A stretch of 7,350 nucleotides of DNA from NCBI GenBank assembly GCA_022706625.1, contig JAKJCD010000088.1, positions 1 through 7,350 on the forward strand. The letters are read 5' to 3'. This document shows, in pieces, positions 1-6,278 of this stretch. Numbering within the stretch: the first letter of the stretch is position 1; each line of letters starts with the position of its first letter. The DNA is from Bacillota bacterium. Its GTDB lineage: Bacteria; Bacillota; Clostridia; Peptostreptococcales; Anaerovoracaceae. The notes under the pieces were generated by a model. That model did not search any database. It was not told the origin of the DNA and saw nothing but the letters and a program-made list of their open reading frames with translations. The position numbers and the translations under genes were made by a program.

Positions 1-579
1 GGCTCTGGTCAGGGTCATTACTGACGACAGCTTTGCAGCCCGGCTCAAGGGAGTCAGGGTTAAAGGCGCCGTAAGCCTGGTGAAGGAAGAAAAGATTATC
101 ATGCGTGAAGAGGGCGAGATCCAGTTCACGGAAGACGGCCTTTCAGGGATTTGCGTATTTGATCTCAGCCGGTATCTTTCGGAAGTACCCGCAGGGTTTT
201 CAATACAAATGGACTTGTTCCCCGGATATTCCGGGGAAGAATTGCTGAAACTGCTAATGGTTAGAAAAAAGAGGCTGTCCGACAGGTCTGCGGAAAGCCT
301 GATCAAAGGAATGCTTAATGATAAGCTGGTCCCGGTATATATTGAGCTTTCAGGCATCCCTGCCGGCTCAACCGCATCGGCGGTCGGGTAACAGCCGGAG
401 GGATAAAGAGCGAAGAGGTCGCGGGGACCACCCTGGAATCAAAGCTGGTGAGAGGTTTGTTTTTTGCGGGAGAGGTTCTTGATATAGACGGAAAATGCGG
501 AGGATGGAACTTGCAGTGGGCCTGGAGCTCCGGCTGGACAGCAGGCTTTTCCGCTGCCCGATGGGTTTTATCTATATAA
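1..579 (+). pseudogene. HI0933/YtfP-family FAD-dependent oxidoreductase, 3' part, disrupted by a frame-changing deletion
   Basis: The reading frame is already open at base 2 and continues to a TAA at 389-391, so the gene starts outside the window and the GTG at 80 is not a start. This part reads like the middle of the HI0933/YtfP/BaiN-like flavoprotein family: RVKGAVSL, then a GLSG.CVFDLSR segment, then LSDRSAESLIKGMLNDKLVPV and ELSGIPAG. The family C-terminus then continues in another frame from about 386: VTAGGI, ESKLVRGLFFAGEVLDIDG and GGWNLQWAWSSGWTAG, ending at TAA 577-579. The last two stretches are the conserved C-terminal FAD-contacting region. From memory of B. subtilis YtfP, about 30 residues normally lie between the two parts. 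Their loss plus the frame change fits a deletion of roughly 85-90 bases, with length equal to 1 modulo 3. The family binds FAD and probably NAD(P)H in the cytoplasm; substrates of most members are unknown. An assembly error cannot be excluded. Confidence 0.8.
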
Positions 580-590
580 TAGCAACGAGC

Positions 591-598
591 GAAGGAGG
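591..598 (+). promoter_or_regulatory. Ribosome-binding site of cobO
   Basis: GAAGGAGG lies 7 bases before the ATG at 606. It decides the start: an upstream in-frame ATG at 495 would extend the protein by 37 residues that overlap the flavoprotein C-terminus in another frame and have no place in the adenosyltransferase family. The 26-base gap after the flavoprotein stop (580-605) holds this site and nothing resembling a promoter or cobalamin riboswitch. Confidence 0.85.
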
Positions 599-605
599 CA
601 GTATT

Positions 606-1127
606 ATGGGGATCGAGAAGGGGTACATTCAGGTTTACACAGGAAACGGGAAAGGCAAGACTACAGCGGCACTGGGTATTACACTCAGAAGTCTTTGTGC
701 TGGAAATCGAGTGTTCTTCGGTCAATTCATGAAGGGACAGGATTACAGTGAGCTGAAAGCAGCGGATTATTTTGAGAAACTAAAGATGGAGCAGTTTGGC
801 ACTCCTTCTTTCATCCGGGGTGAACCTTCTCCTTTGGACATCCAAAACGCAAAGAAGGGGCTTGAGAGGATGAAGGAAGTACTGACTTCGGGAGAGTACG
901 ATATGGTGGTGTTCGATGAAATCAATACAACACTGTATTTCGGCATGCTGGAAATAGAAGATGTGCTTGCAGTATTGGATTTGAAACCGGAGAATACAGA
1001 AGTTATTCTGACGGGCAGGTACGCACCGGCGGAGATCATTGAACGGGCTGATCTTGTGACGGAGATGATGGAGATAAAGCACTATTACAATGCGGGAGTC
1101 ATGGCAAGGGTTGGGGTCGAGAACTAA
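606..1127 (+). CDS. cobO: Cob(I)yrinic acid a,c-diamide / cob(I)alamin adenosyltransferase (CobA/CobO/BtuR type)
   Basis: This cytoplasmic enzyme transfers the 5'-deoxyadenosyl group of ATP to the cobalt of reduced corrinoids, forming adenosylcobalamin or its precursors in synthesis or salvage. The 173-residue product matches the usual family length. It opens with the family P-loop GNGKGKTT at residues 13-20, preceded by a beta strand (YIQVYT). A Walker B-like strand, VVFDEI, follows at 101-106, then LTGRYAP at 135-141. The ending, TEMMEIKHYYNAGVMARVGVEN, matches the usual C-terminus (TEM..IKH....G..A..G.E). It is the CobA/BtuR fold, not the PduO or EutT type. The start at 606 has a good ribosome-binding site. 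It follows the broken flavoprotein gene by 26 bases on the same strand, so it probably shares its transcript. Its stop overlaps the stop of convergent gpmI. No other cobalamin genes are in the window, so synthesis cannot be told from salvage. Confidence 0.95.
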   Translation: MGIEKGYIQVYTGNGKGKTTAALGITLRSLCAGNRVFFGQFMKGQDYSELKAADYFEKLKMEQFGTPSFIRGEPSPLDIQNAKKGLERMKEVLTSGEYDMVVFDEINTTLYFGMLEIEDVLAVLDLKPENTEVILTGRYAPAEIIERADLVTEMMEIKHYYNAGVMARVGVEN

Positions 1128-2665
1128 AGGGCCTGCTGCCACTCAATAAGGCTGTGACCAGTCATCTCTACCGGCTTTTCAATGCCTGCAAGATCAAGAA
1201 GGGTGGGAACCACGTCCGCAAGGATCCCGCCCTCTTTTAATACCAGCGAACGATTTGTCATAACAAGAAATGGCACGGGGTTAATAGAGTGAGCCGTGAC
1301 GATTGAGCCGTCGGCATTGCACATGCAATCGGCATTGCCATGGTCCGATGTCAATATCAGCTGACCTTCCGAACGTTTCAAAGCTCTGATTATTCTATCA
1401 ACGCAAATATCAAGGGCTTCTATGGCAGAAACTGCGGCGGCCACATTACCTGTGTGTCCGACCATGTCCGGGTTTGCGAAATTCAGGATGATAAAATCGT
1501 ATTTCCTCTCGTCTATCAGCGAAACGACCCGGTCCGTGACTTCATAAGCACTCATTTCGGGTTTGAGATCATAGGTTGCTACCTTCGGCGATGGGATCAA
1601 CAGCCGGTCTTCACCGTTATTGGGTGCTTCTACGCCCCCGTTGAAGAAGAAAGTTACGTGAGCGTATTTTTCCGTCTCTGCTATGCGCAGCTGGCGAAAT
1701 CCCAAACTGGAAACATACTCTCCGAAAGTATTTTTCAACGACTGGGGCGGATAGGCGACAAGGACATTGGGCATTTCCGCATCGTATTGAGTCATGCAGA
1801 CAAAGCACAGCCCTGAAGGACGTCTGTCTCTCTCAAAGCCGTTGAATCCGTCATCTGTGAAGCAGCGAGTCAGCTGCCTTGCCCGGTCCGGTCTGAAATT
1901 GAAAAAAATGACGGAATCGTTGTCCTCCACAGTAGAAACTGGAAAACTTCCGTCTTTTATGATCGTAGGCTTTACAAACTCATCATTTTCCCCTGCAGCA
2001 TAAGCTATGTTTACCGCATCTTCAGCAGAGGAGGCATATCTGCCGACGCCCATTGTCAGCGCATCATAAGCCGATTTAGTCCTCTCCCAGCGGCGGTCTC
2101 TGTCCATGGCATAATATCTGCCGGAGACAGATGCTATCCTGCCTATGCCACGTTGCTCCATAAAAATAGTAAGTTGATTAAGATAGGTTTTTGCGCTGCG
2201 GGGAGGAACATCCCTTCCGTCGAGGAAAGCATGGATAAAAACCCGATCGAGGCCTTTGCGACCGGCAAGCTCCAACAGCGCAAACAAATGCGACAGATGG
2301 CTGTGCACTCCCCCATCGGATAAGAGGCCCATGATATGAAGAGAGGACCCCCTGGAAAGGGCGTGCCGGACAGCAGTATCCAATTCGCTGTTATCGTAAA
2401 ATTCCCCTTCTTCGATCTCTTTTGAAATACGGGAAAGCTCCTGATATACGATACGGCCGGCACCTATGTTTAAATGCCCAACTTCGGAGTTCCCCATCTG
2501 GCCGTCAGGAAGCCCTACGGCAGTTCCGGAGGCCCCGATAACGGTGTTTGGGCAGGAAGAAAAAAGCAGATCCAGGTGGGGTTTATTTGCCATTGCAATG
2601 GCATTGGTACAGCCGCCTTGGGTGCTTTTGCCGAAGCCGTCCAGTATCATCAGCAGTGTATTCAT
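1124..2665 (-). CDS. gpmI: 2,3-bisphosphoglycerate-independent phosphoglycerate mutase
   Basis: This cytoplasmic glycolytic and gluconeogenic enzyme interconverts 3-phosphoglycerate and 2-phosphoglycerate using two metal ions (usually manganese) and a phosphoserine intermediate. The 513-residue product has the normal family length and belongs to the alkaline phosphatase superfamily. Visible active-site residues, matched from memory to the Geobacillus enzyme, are Asp9 (LMILDGFG), nucleophile Ser60 (GQMGNSEVGHLNIGAGR), His121 (DGGVHSH), Asp152 (LDGRD), Arg183 and Arg189 (SGRYYAMDRD), Arg258 and Arg261 (FRPDR), Lys333 (TEKYAHVTFF), Asp400 and His404 (NPDMVGHTG), Asp441 and His442 (TSDHGN) and His459 (TAHS). 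All expected metal ligands are present, so it should be active. The start at 2665 gives the canonical N-terminus and has GGAGG 7 bases upstream. A longer open frame reaches 2788, but that extension is not family-like and covers the promoter. The gene stands alone here, not in a gap-pgk-tpi-gpmI-eno cluster. Confidence 0.97.
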   Translation of the reverse strand: MNTLLMILDGFGKSTQGGCTNAIAMANKPHLDLLFSSCPNTVIGASGTAVGLPDGQMGNSEVGHLNIGAGRIVYQELSRISKEIEEGEFYDNSELDTAVRHALSRGSSLHIMGLLSDGGVHSHLSHLFALLELAGRKGLDRVFIHAFLDGRDVPPRSAKTYLNQLTIFMEQRGIGRIASVSGRYYAMDRDRRWERTKSAYDALTMGVGRYASSAEDAVNIAYAAGENDEFVKPTIIKDGSFPVSTVEDNDSVIFFNFRPDRARQLTRCFTDDGFNGFERDRRPSGLCFVCMTQYDAEMPNVLVAYPPQSLKNTFGEYVSSLGFRQLRIAETEKYAHVTFFFNGGVEAPNNGEDRLLIPSPKVATYDLKPEMSAYEVTDRVVSLIDERKYDFIILNFANPDMVGHTGNVAAAVSAIEALDICVDRIIRALKRSEGQLILTSDHGNADCMCNADGSIVTAHSINPVPFLVMTNRSLVLKEGGILADVVPTLLDLAGIEKPVEMTGHSLIEWQQAL

Positions 2666-2672
2666 ATTTCCG

Positions 2673-2677
2673 CCTCC
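2673..2677 (-). promoter_or_regulatory. Ribosome-binding site of gpmI
   Basis: Read on the minus strand, GGAGG lies 7 bases before the ATG at 2665. It supports this start over upstream in-frame codons that would lengthen the protein to 554 residues. Confidence 0.85.
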
Positions 2678-2713
2678 GCATAGTGCGATGATCGATTCCG
2701 CAGCATGTGCTTG

Positions 2714-2722
2714 ATTATAACA
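2714..2722 (-). promoter_or_regulatory. Extended -10 promoter for gpmI
   Basis: On the minus strand this reads TGTTATAAT, a full TATAAT with the TG extended -10 motif. No good TTGACA-like -35 box is seen 17 bases upstream, as is common for extended -10 promoters. Transcription would start near 2707, giving a leader of about 40 bases before the gpmI ATG. Confidence 0.7.
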
Positions 2723-2760
2723 AAAATCGGCGGGAAAGCATATAGCTTCCCGAGATTTTT

Positions 2761-2769
2761 TGATATAAT
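2761..2769 (+). promoter_or_regulatory. Extended -10 promoter for addA
   Basis: TGATATAAT holds a perfect TATAAT preceded by TG at the extended -10 position. The matching -35 region falls inside the central palindrome and is not consensus. Transcription would begin near 2776, giving a leader of about 33 bases before the addA ATG. The -35 regions of this and the gpmI promoter overlap, so a protein bound at the centre would affect both. Confidence 0.7.
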
Positions 2770-2798
2770 CAAAAGAAGCCAAAGCCAAGTAGTTTTTT

Positions 2799-2806
2799 GG
2801 GAGGAG
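2799..2806 (+). promoter_or_regulatory. Ribosome-binding site of addA
   Basis: GGGAGGAG lies just before the ATG at 2809. The spacing is short (2-4 bases depending on the core chosen). The alternative in-frame TTG at 2797 overlaps this site, so 2809 is the better start. Confidence 0.75.
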
Positions 2807-2808
2807 CC

Positions 2809-5800
2809 ATGAACTGGACGGAAGAACAAAAGCAGGCTATTGAAATCAAGGATAAGAGCATGTTGGTATCCGCTGCCGCCGGGTCCGGAAAAACCGCCGT
2901 TCTTGTGGAACGAATAAAACAGCTGATAGTTAAAGACGGTGTATCTCTTGATGAGATGCTGGTGGTTACTTTTACAAATGCAGCGGCTTCAGAGATGCGT
3001 GAAAAAATCGTTTCCGCTGTTCCCGAGCAGATGAGCCAAATACATAAGGCGCATATCAGTACCTTTCATTCTTTTGCTCTTGAAGTGATCCGCCGTTATT
3101 TTCACCTCCTCGGAATTGAGCCGAATTTTAAAATCTGCGATGATGCACAGAGAATATTGCTGCAGAGTGAGGCCATGGAGCAGCTCTTTCGGGAGCGTTT
3201 CCAAAGTCAGGATCAAAGCTTTCTGCATTTTATCAGGATTTACGGCAGCAGCCGTAACGAGGATGCTGTCAAGGCTATGATTTCGGAAACATATAACTTC
3301 ATTCAAAGCCTTCCGGATCCTTTTTCCTGGCTGGAGCAAAAAGCCGGTTTTTTGTCGTTGGATATAAAGGGATTCAAGGACAGCATTTTATATACAGAGC
3401 TTCTGGCATCAATCGACGATGAGCTTGCTGTCACAGCTGCCATGTGCCGTCAGGTGTCGGAGGTCGTTGCCGGGCTGGGACTTGAAAGCCTTATACCTAA
3501 GGCGGAATCAGATCTTTGCATGTTGGAGGAAATTAGGGAAAAGGTTAAAGAAGATTATGACAAAGGCGCAATGGCTGTTGCAATGGCATCCTTTCAGAGA
3601 TTTTCTGCCGGAAAAGAGGATAAGGAGGTCTACGAGACGGTCCGCGAAGACATTACGTTTCTTAGATATAAAGCAAAAGACAGCTTGAAAAAGCTTGCCG
3701 CCGGTTATTTTGCGAAGACTCTTGAGGAGTATATTTCCGAGATAAACAGTACTTATGAGGACGCTCTGATTTTAAAGAATCTCGTTTTGGATTTTAACAG
3801 ACTATACAGCAAGGCAAAAAAAAGCAGAGGGCTTATAGATTTTTCTGATATCGAGCACCACGCTTTAAGCATCCTGTCGGATGAAAGCGCTTCTTCGGAA
3901 TACAGAAAGAAATTCAGGTACATTTTTATAGATGAATATCAGGACAGCAATCTGGTCCAGGAGGCTATCGTAGACAGGATAAAGCGTTCCGATAATGTCT
4001 TTATGGTGGGGGATGTGAAGCAGAGCATCTATAAATTTCGTCTGGCAGAGCCGGAAATATTCATTAAAAAATATGAGTTGTTTAAAAGAGGCAACGACTC
4101 CTCGGCAATAAAACTGGACCTTAACCGTAATTTTCGCAGTAAAGAGCCCATACTTAGGATGGTTAACCACCTGTTTCGCCGTATCATGGATCAAAAACGA
4201 ACCGGTATCGATTATGACGATGAGGCTGCCCTTTATAAAGGGGTCAGCTATGAAGGCCCATTGGAATATAAAGTGGAATTTCATCTGCTGGAAGGCAAAA
4301 AAGTCGAAGATGCTGATCTGGATGAAGAGATTAAGGCCATGAAGAAGGCCGAAACAGAGGCCTTTGTTGCCGCGTCCATTATTAAGGAAGCCAGAGGGAA
4401 ACCCTATTACTGCGAAAAAGCAAAGCTGGAAAGAAGGTTTGCATATAAAGACATAGTGATCCTGCTAAGGAGCGCATCCGGGATGGCGGATATCTATCAG
4501 GAAGTCTTAGAGCAGGAAGGCATCCCTGCTTATGTGGATACGGGAGACGGCTACTTTGATACTTTGGAGGTATCTGTTTTCATCAATCTGCTGAAAACCA
4601 TCGATAATAAGAAGCAGGATGTGCCTCTGCTCAGTATATTGCGATCCTCCATTTTCGATTTTTCGATAAATGACCTTGCTCTGATAAGATGCGAATACCG
4701 GGAAGGATCCTATTTCAATGCTCTCTTGAATTATCATAAAGAAGGAAAAGACGAAGCCCTGAGCCGGCAATGCGGCCTTGTCCTCAATAGGCTTGAGGAA
4801 TGGAAAAGGCAGGCAAGGCTGCTCCCGCTTACGGATTTTATATGGAAATTAATGCAGTCTACGGGATATTACAGCTATGTGGGCGCACTGCCGGGAGCAA
4901 CACAGCGACAGGCCAATCTCAAGGCCTTGGCGGATAAAGCTTTGACCTTTGAAAACAGCTTGGGAAAAGGACTTTTTGGTTTTATAAACTACATAGAAGC
5001 TGTGAAGAAGAGGAAGATTGCAACGGCTCCCATAAAGCTTCTCGGCGAAAGCGATGATGTTGTAAAAATCATGACAGTCCATAAGAGCAAGGGGCTTGAA
5101 TTTCCAATGGTTTTGCTGGGTGGATTGGGCAGAGCTTTTCACAGGGAAGGCGGAAAGTCCGTAAGCTTTCACAAGGAGTTGGGCGTTGCACTAAAACAGG
5201 TGGATGAGGGAAGGCGCTGCTGCAGAAGGACTCTTCTGCAGAATATAATTGATGTTAGATTAGCGAAAGAAGCGGCTGCAGAAGAAATACGCATACTCTA
5301 TGTGGCGTTGACCAGGGCGATGGATAAATCAGTATTGCTTGGCACAGCGACAGATATAGAAAACACCGTTAAGCGCGCAAAGGCCCTAAGTGAGAATAAC
5401 CTCATAAATGGGAGATCCTATCTTGACTTTCTGCTCCCAGCCCTTTGGAGCAATAAAGAGATCAGTTTTCATATACATGACAGACATAGTCTCAGCTTGA
5501 TCCGAAATAAACAGCATGGTGCGATGATCAGGCTAAAAGAAGATATGGATAGAGGTTTTATTGAAACGGGGGAGATCAGCGGTCCAGTCCGGGAGCGTTT
5601 AAACTGGAAATATGGCTATCACGTTGCGCTTAACAGTAAATCCAAATATTCCGTATCTGAGCTGAGCCGGCGGGAAAGCACAGGGCTTAAGGCCCGGGAT
5701 GGCAAGCTCAAATCCGAAAAAGCTGCCGAAGGTATCCTTTATCACAGGATAATGGAACATATACCATTGCATGGAGCAGCCCGCGGCATCGAATATATAA

Positions 5801-6210
5801 AGGGATACATGCAGGAACTCGTGAACCGGGAGCTTATGACCGAAGCAGAGCTTAGTAACATTGATCCTCAAAAAATCCACCGATTTTTTCAGTCATTGCT
5901 GGGGCAAAGGCTCTGCAAAGCCGAAAAAATATACCGGGAAAAAGCTTTTAACCTTTTATACGAGAAAGACGGAGAAGAGGTCATCATCCAGGGCATCATA
6001 GACTGCTGTTTTATCGAGGACGGTAAATATGTTCTGATAGATTTCAAAACAGACTATGCCGGTCGCAATGAAGAAAGTATTGACCGGGTCGTGGACAATT
6101 ACAGGCCCCAGCTGCAGTTGTACAAACAGGCTCTGGAGCAGATACAAGGGGCGGTCGTCGAGGAGATGTATCTTTATTTATTTTCTGCCGACAAGGCTGT
6201 CAGGCTATAA
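2809..6210 (+). CDS. addA: ATP-dependent helicase/nuclease subunit A (AddA)
   Basis: AddA is the motor and 3'-strand nuclease subunit of AddAB, the Gram-positive counterpart of RecBCD. The complex resects double-strand breaks in the cytoplasm and prepares ends for RecA. The product has 1133 residues and carries all UvrD/RecB superfamily 1A motifs: Q-motif region NWTEEQKQAI (2-11), motif I SAAAGSGKTA (21-30), Ia VVTFTNAAASEMREKI (52-67), II FIDEYQDS (373-380), III VFMVGDVKQSIYKFR (397-411), IV LNRNFRSKEPIL (438-449), V IMTVHKSKGLEFPMV (754-768) and VI ILYVALTRA (829-837). The C-terminal RecB-type nuclease domain has His979 (ILYHRIMEHI), Asp1065 (QGIIDC), Asp1078 and Lys1080 (LIDFKTD), and Gln1101 with Tyr1105 (PQLQLY). 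Both activities therefore look intact. It ends in the usual YLYLFSADKAVRL. It is somewhat shorter than B. subtilis AddA (about 1230 residues). The partner gene addB, usually just upstream, is absent here; gpmI lies divergently instead. Confidence 0.97.
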   Translation: MNWTEEQKQAIEIKDKSMLVSAAAGSGKTAVLVERIKQLIVKDGVSLDEMLVVTFTNAAASEMREKIVSAVPEQMSQIHKAHISTFHSFALEVIRRYFHLLGIEPNFKICDDAQRILLQSEAMEQLFRERFQSQDQSFLHFIRIYGSSRNEDAVKAMISETYNFIQSLPDPFSWLEQKAGFLSLDIKGFKDSILYTELLASIDDELAVTAAMCRQVSEVVAGLGLESLIPKAESDLCMLEEIREKVKEDYDKGAMAVAMASFQRFSAGKEDKEVYETVREDITFLRYKAKDSLKKLAAGYFAKTLEEYISEINSTYEDALILKNLVLDFNRLYSKAKKSRGLIDFSDIEHHALSILSDESASSEYRKKFRYIFIDEYQDSNLVQEAIVDRIKRSDNVFMVGDVKQSIYKFRLAEPEIFIKKYELFKRGNDSSAIKLDLNRNFRSKEPILRMVNHLFRRIMDQKRTGIDYDDEAALYKGVSYEGPLEYKVEFHLLEGKKVEDADLDEEIKAMKKAETEAFVAASIIKEARGKPYYCEKAKLERRFAYKDIVILLRSASGMADIYQEVLEQEGIPAYVDTGDGYFDTLEVSVFINLLKTIDNKKQDVPLLSILRSSIFDFSINDLALIRCEYREGSYFNALLNYHKEGKDEALSRQCGLVLNRLEEWKRQARLLPLTDFIWKLMQSTGYYSYVGALPGATQRQANLKALADKALTFENSLGKGLFGFINYIEAVKKRKIATAPIKLLGESDDVVKIMTVHKSKGLEFPMVLLGGLGRAFHREGGKSVSFHKELGVALKQVDEGRRCCRRTLLQNIIDVRLAKEAAAEEIRILYVALTRAMDKSVLLGTATDIENTVKRAKALSENNLINGRSYLDFLLPALWSNKEISFHIHDRHSLSLIRNKQHGAMIRLKEDMDRGFIETGEISGPVRERLNWKYGYHVALNSKSKYSVSELSRRESTGLKARDGKLKSEKAAEGILYHRIMEHIPLHGAARGIEYIKGYMQELVNRELMTEAELSNIDPQKIHRFFQSLLGQRLCKAEKIYREKAFNLLYEKDGEEVIIQGIIDCCFIEDGKYVLIDFKTDYAGRNEESIDRVVDNYRPQLQLYKQALEQIQGAVVEEMYLYLFSADKAVRL
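5220..5241. repeat. Perfect 9-base inverted repeat inside addA
   Basis: CTGCAGAAG (5220-5228) and CTTCTGCAG (5233-5241) pair perfectly around a GACT loop, within codons for the CCRRTLLQN stretch of AddA. No T-run follows, so it is not a standard terminator. It may be chance. Confidence 0.5.
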
Positions 6211-6230
6211 GACATTAGTTAAAATAACAA

Positions 6231-6260
6231 CGGGGACGCTATTGCGTCCCCGAAATTTTT
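6231..6260. terminator. Intrinsic terminator between addA and nhaC, probably bidirectional
   Basis: A perfect 9-base stem (CGGGGACGC at 6231-6239, GCGTCCCCG at 6244-6252) with a TATT loop is followed by AAATTTTT, giving a standard Rho-independent terminator for addA 20 bases after its stop. Read on the minus strand the same stem is followed by TTGTTATTTT, a fair U-tract, so it probably also ends nhaC transcription. The 68-base gap between the two genes holds nothing else visible. Confidence 0.9.
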
Positions 6261-6278
6261 ATGTAGCCGTTCGAAGCT

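Larger units (their letters stand above)
2710..2775. repeat. Imperfect inverted repeat spanning the divergent gpmI/addA promoters
   Basis: The left arm is 2710-2739 and the right arm 2745-2775, around a 5-base centre (ATATA). Reading each arm outward from the centre, both have GCTT(T)CCCG, then GATTTTT, then TATAATCAA. By eye about 25 of 30 positions match, with a few single-base gaps. The inner part, GGGAA(A)GC-ATATA-GCTTCCC (2732-2751), is the most palindromic. Each arm carries an outward-facing extended -10 box. Predicted transcription starts fall at or just beyond the outer edges, so the repeat probably acts as DNA (an operator or a symmetric promoter) and not as an RNA hairpin. An old inverted duplication of a promoter is another possible origin. 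Confidence 0.75.

Noticed and set aside
80..391. A separate 103-residue gene starting at GTG 80
   Set aside because: The frame is open to base 2 and the upstream residues (TDDSFAARLKGVRVKGAV) are typical of the same flavoprotein family, so this is part of a larger broken gene.
495..605. N-terminal extension of cobO from the ATG at 495
   Set aside because: It overlaps the flavoprotein C-terminal coding sequence in another frame, has no family match, and the ATG at 606 has a clear ribosome-binding site and gives the normal family N-terminus.
580..605. Cobalamin riboswitch upstream of cobO
   Set aside because: Only 26 bases separate the genes and the sequence before that is coding. No B12-box-like structure fits.
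315..725. Minus-strand open frame across the flavoprotein/cobO junction
   Set aside because: It runs opposite recognisable coding sequence of two genes and its residues show no family pattern.
1340..1816. Plus-strand open frame of 158 residues opposite gpmI
   Set aside because: It is antisense to a strongly conserved enzyme, has no recognisable domain and no good ribosome-binding site, and is best explained as a shadow frame.
2666..2788. N-terminal extension of gpmI to 554 residues
   Set aside because: The canonical N-terminus (MNTLLMILDGFG) begins at 2665 behind GGAGG. The extension covers the promoter and inverted repeat.
2797..2808. TTG start for addA four codons upstream
   Set aside because: The TTG overlaps the ribosome-binding site itself, while the ATG at 2809 gives the family-like start NWTEEQ.
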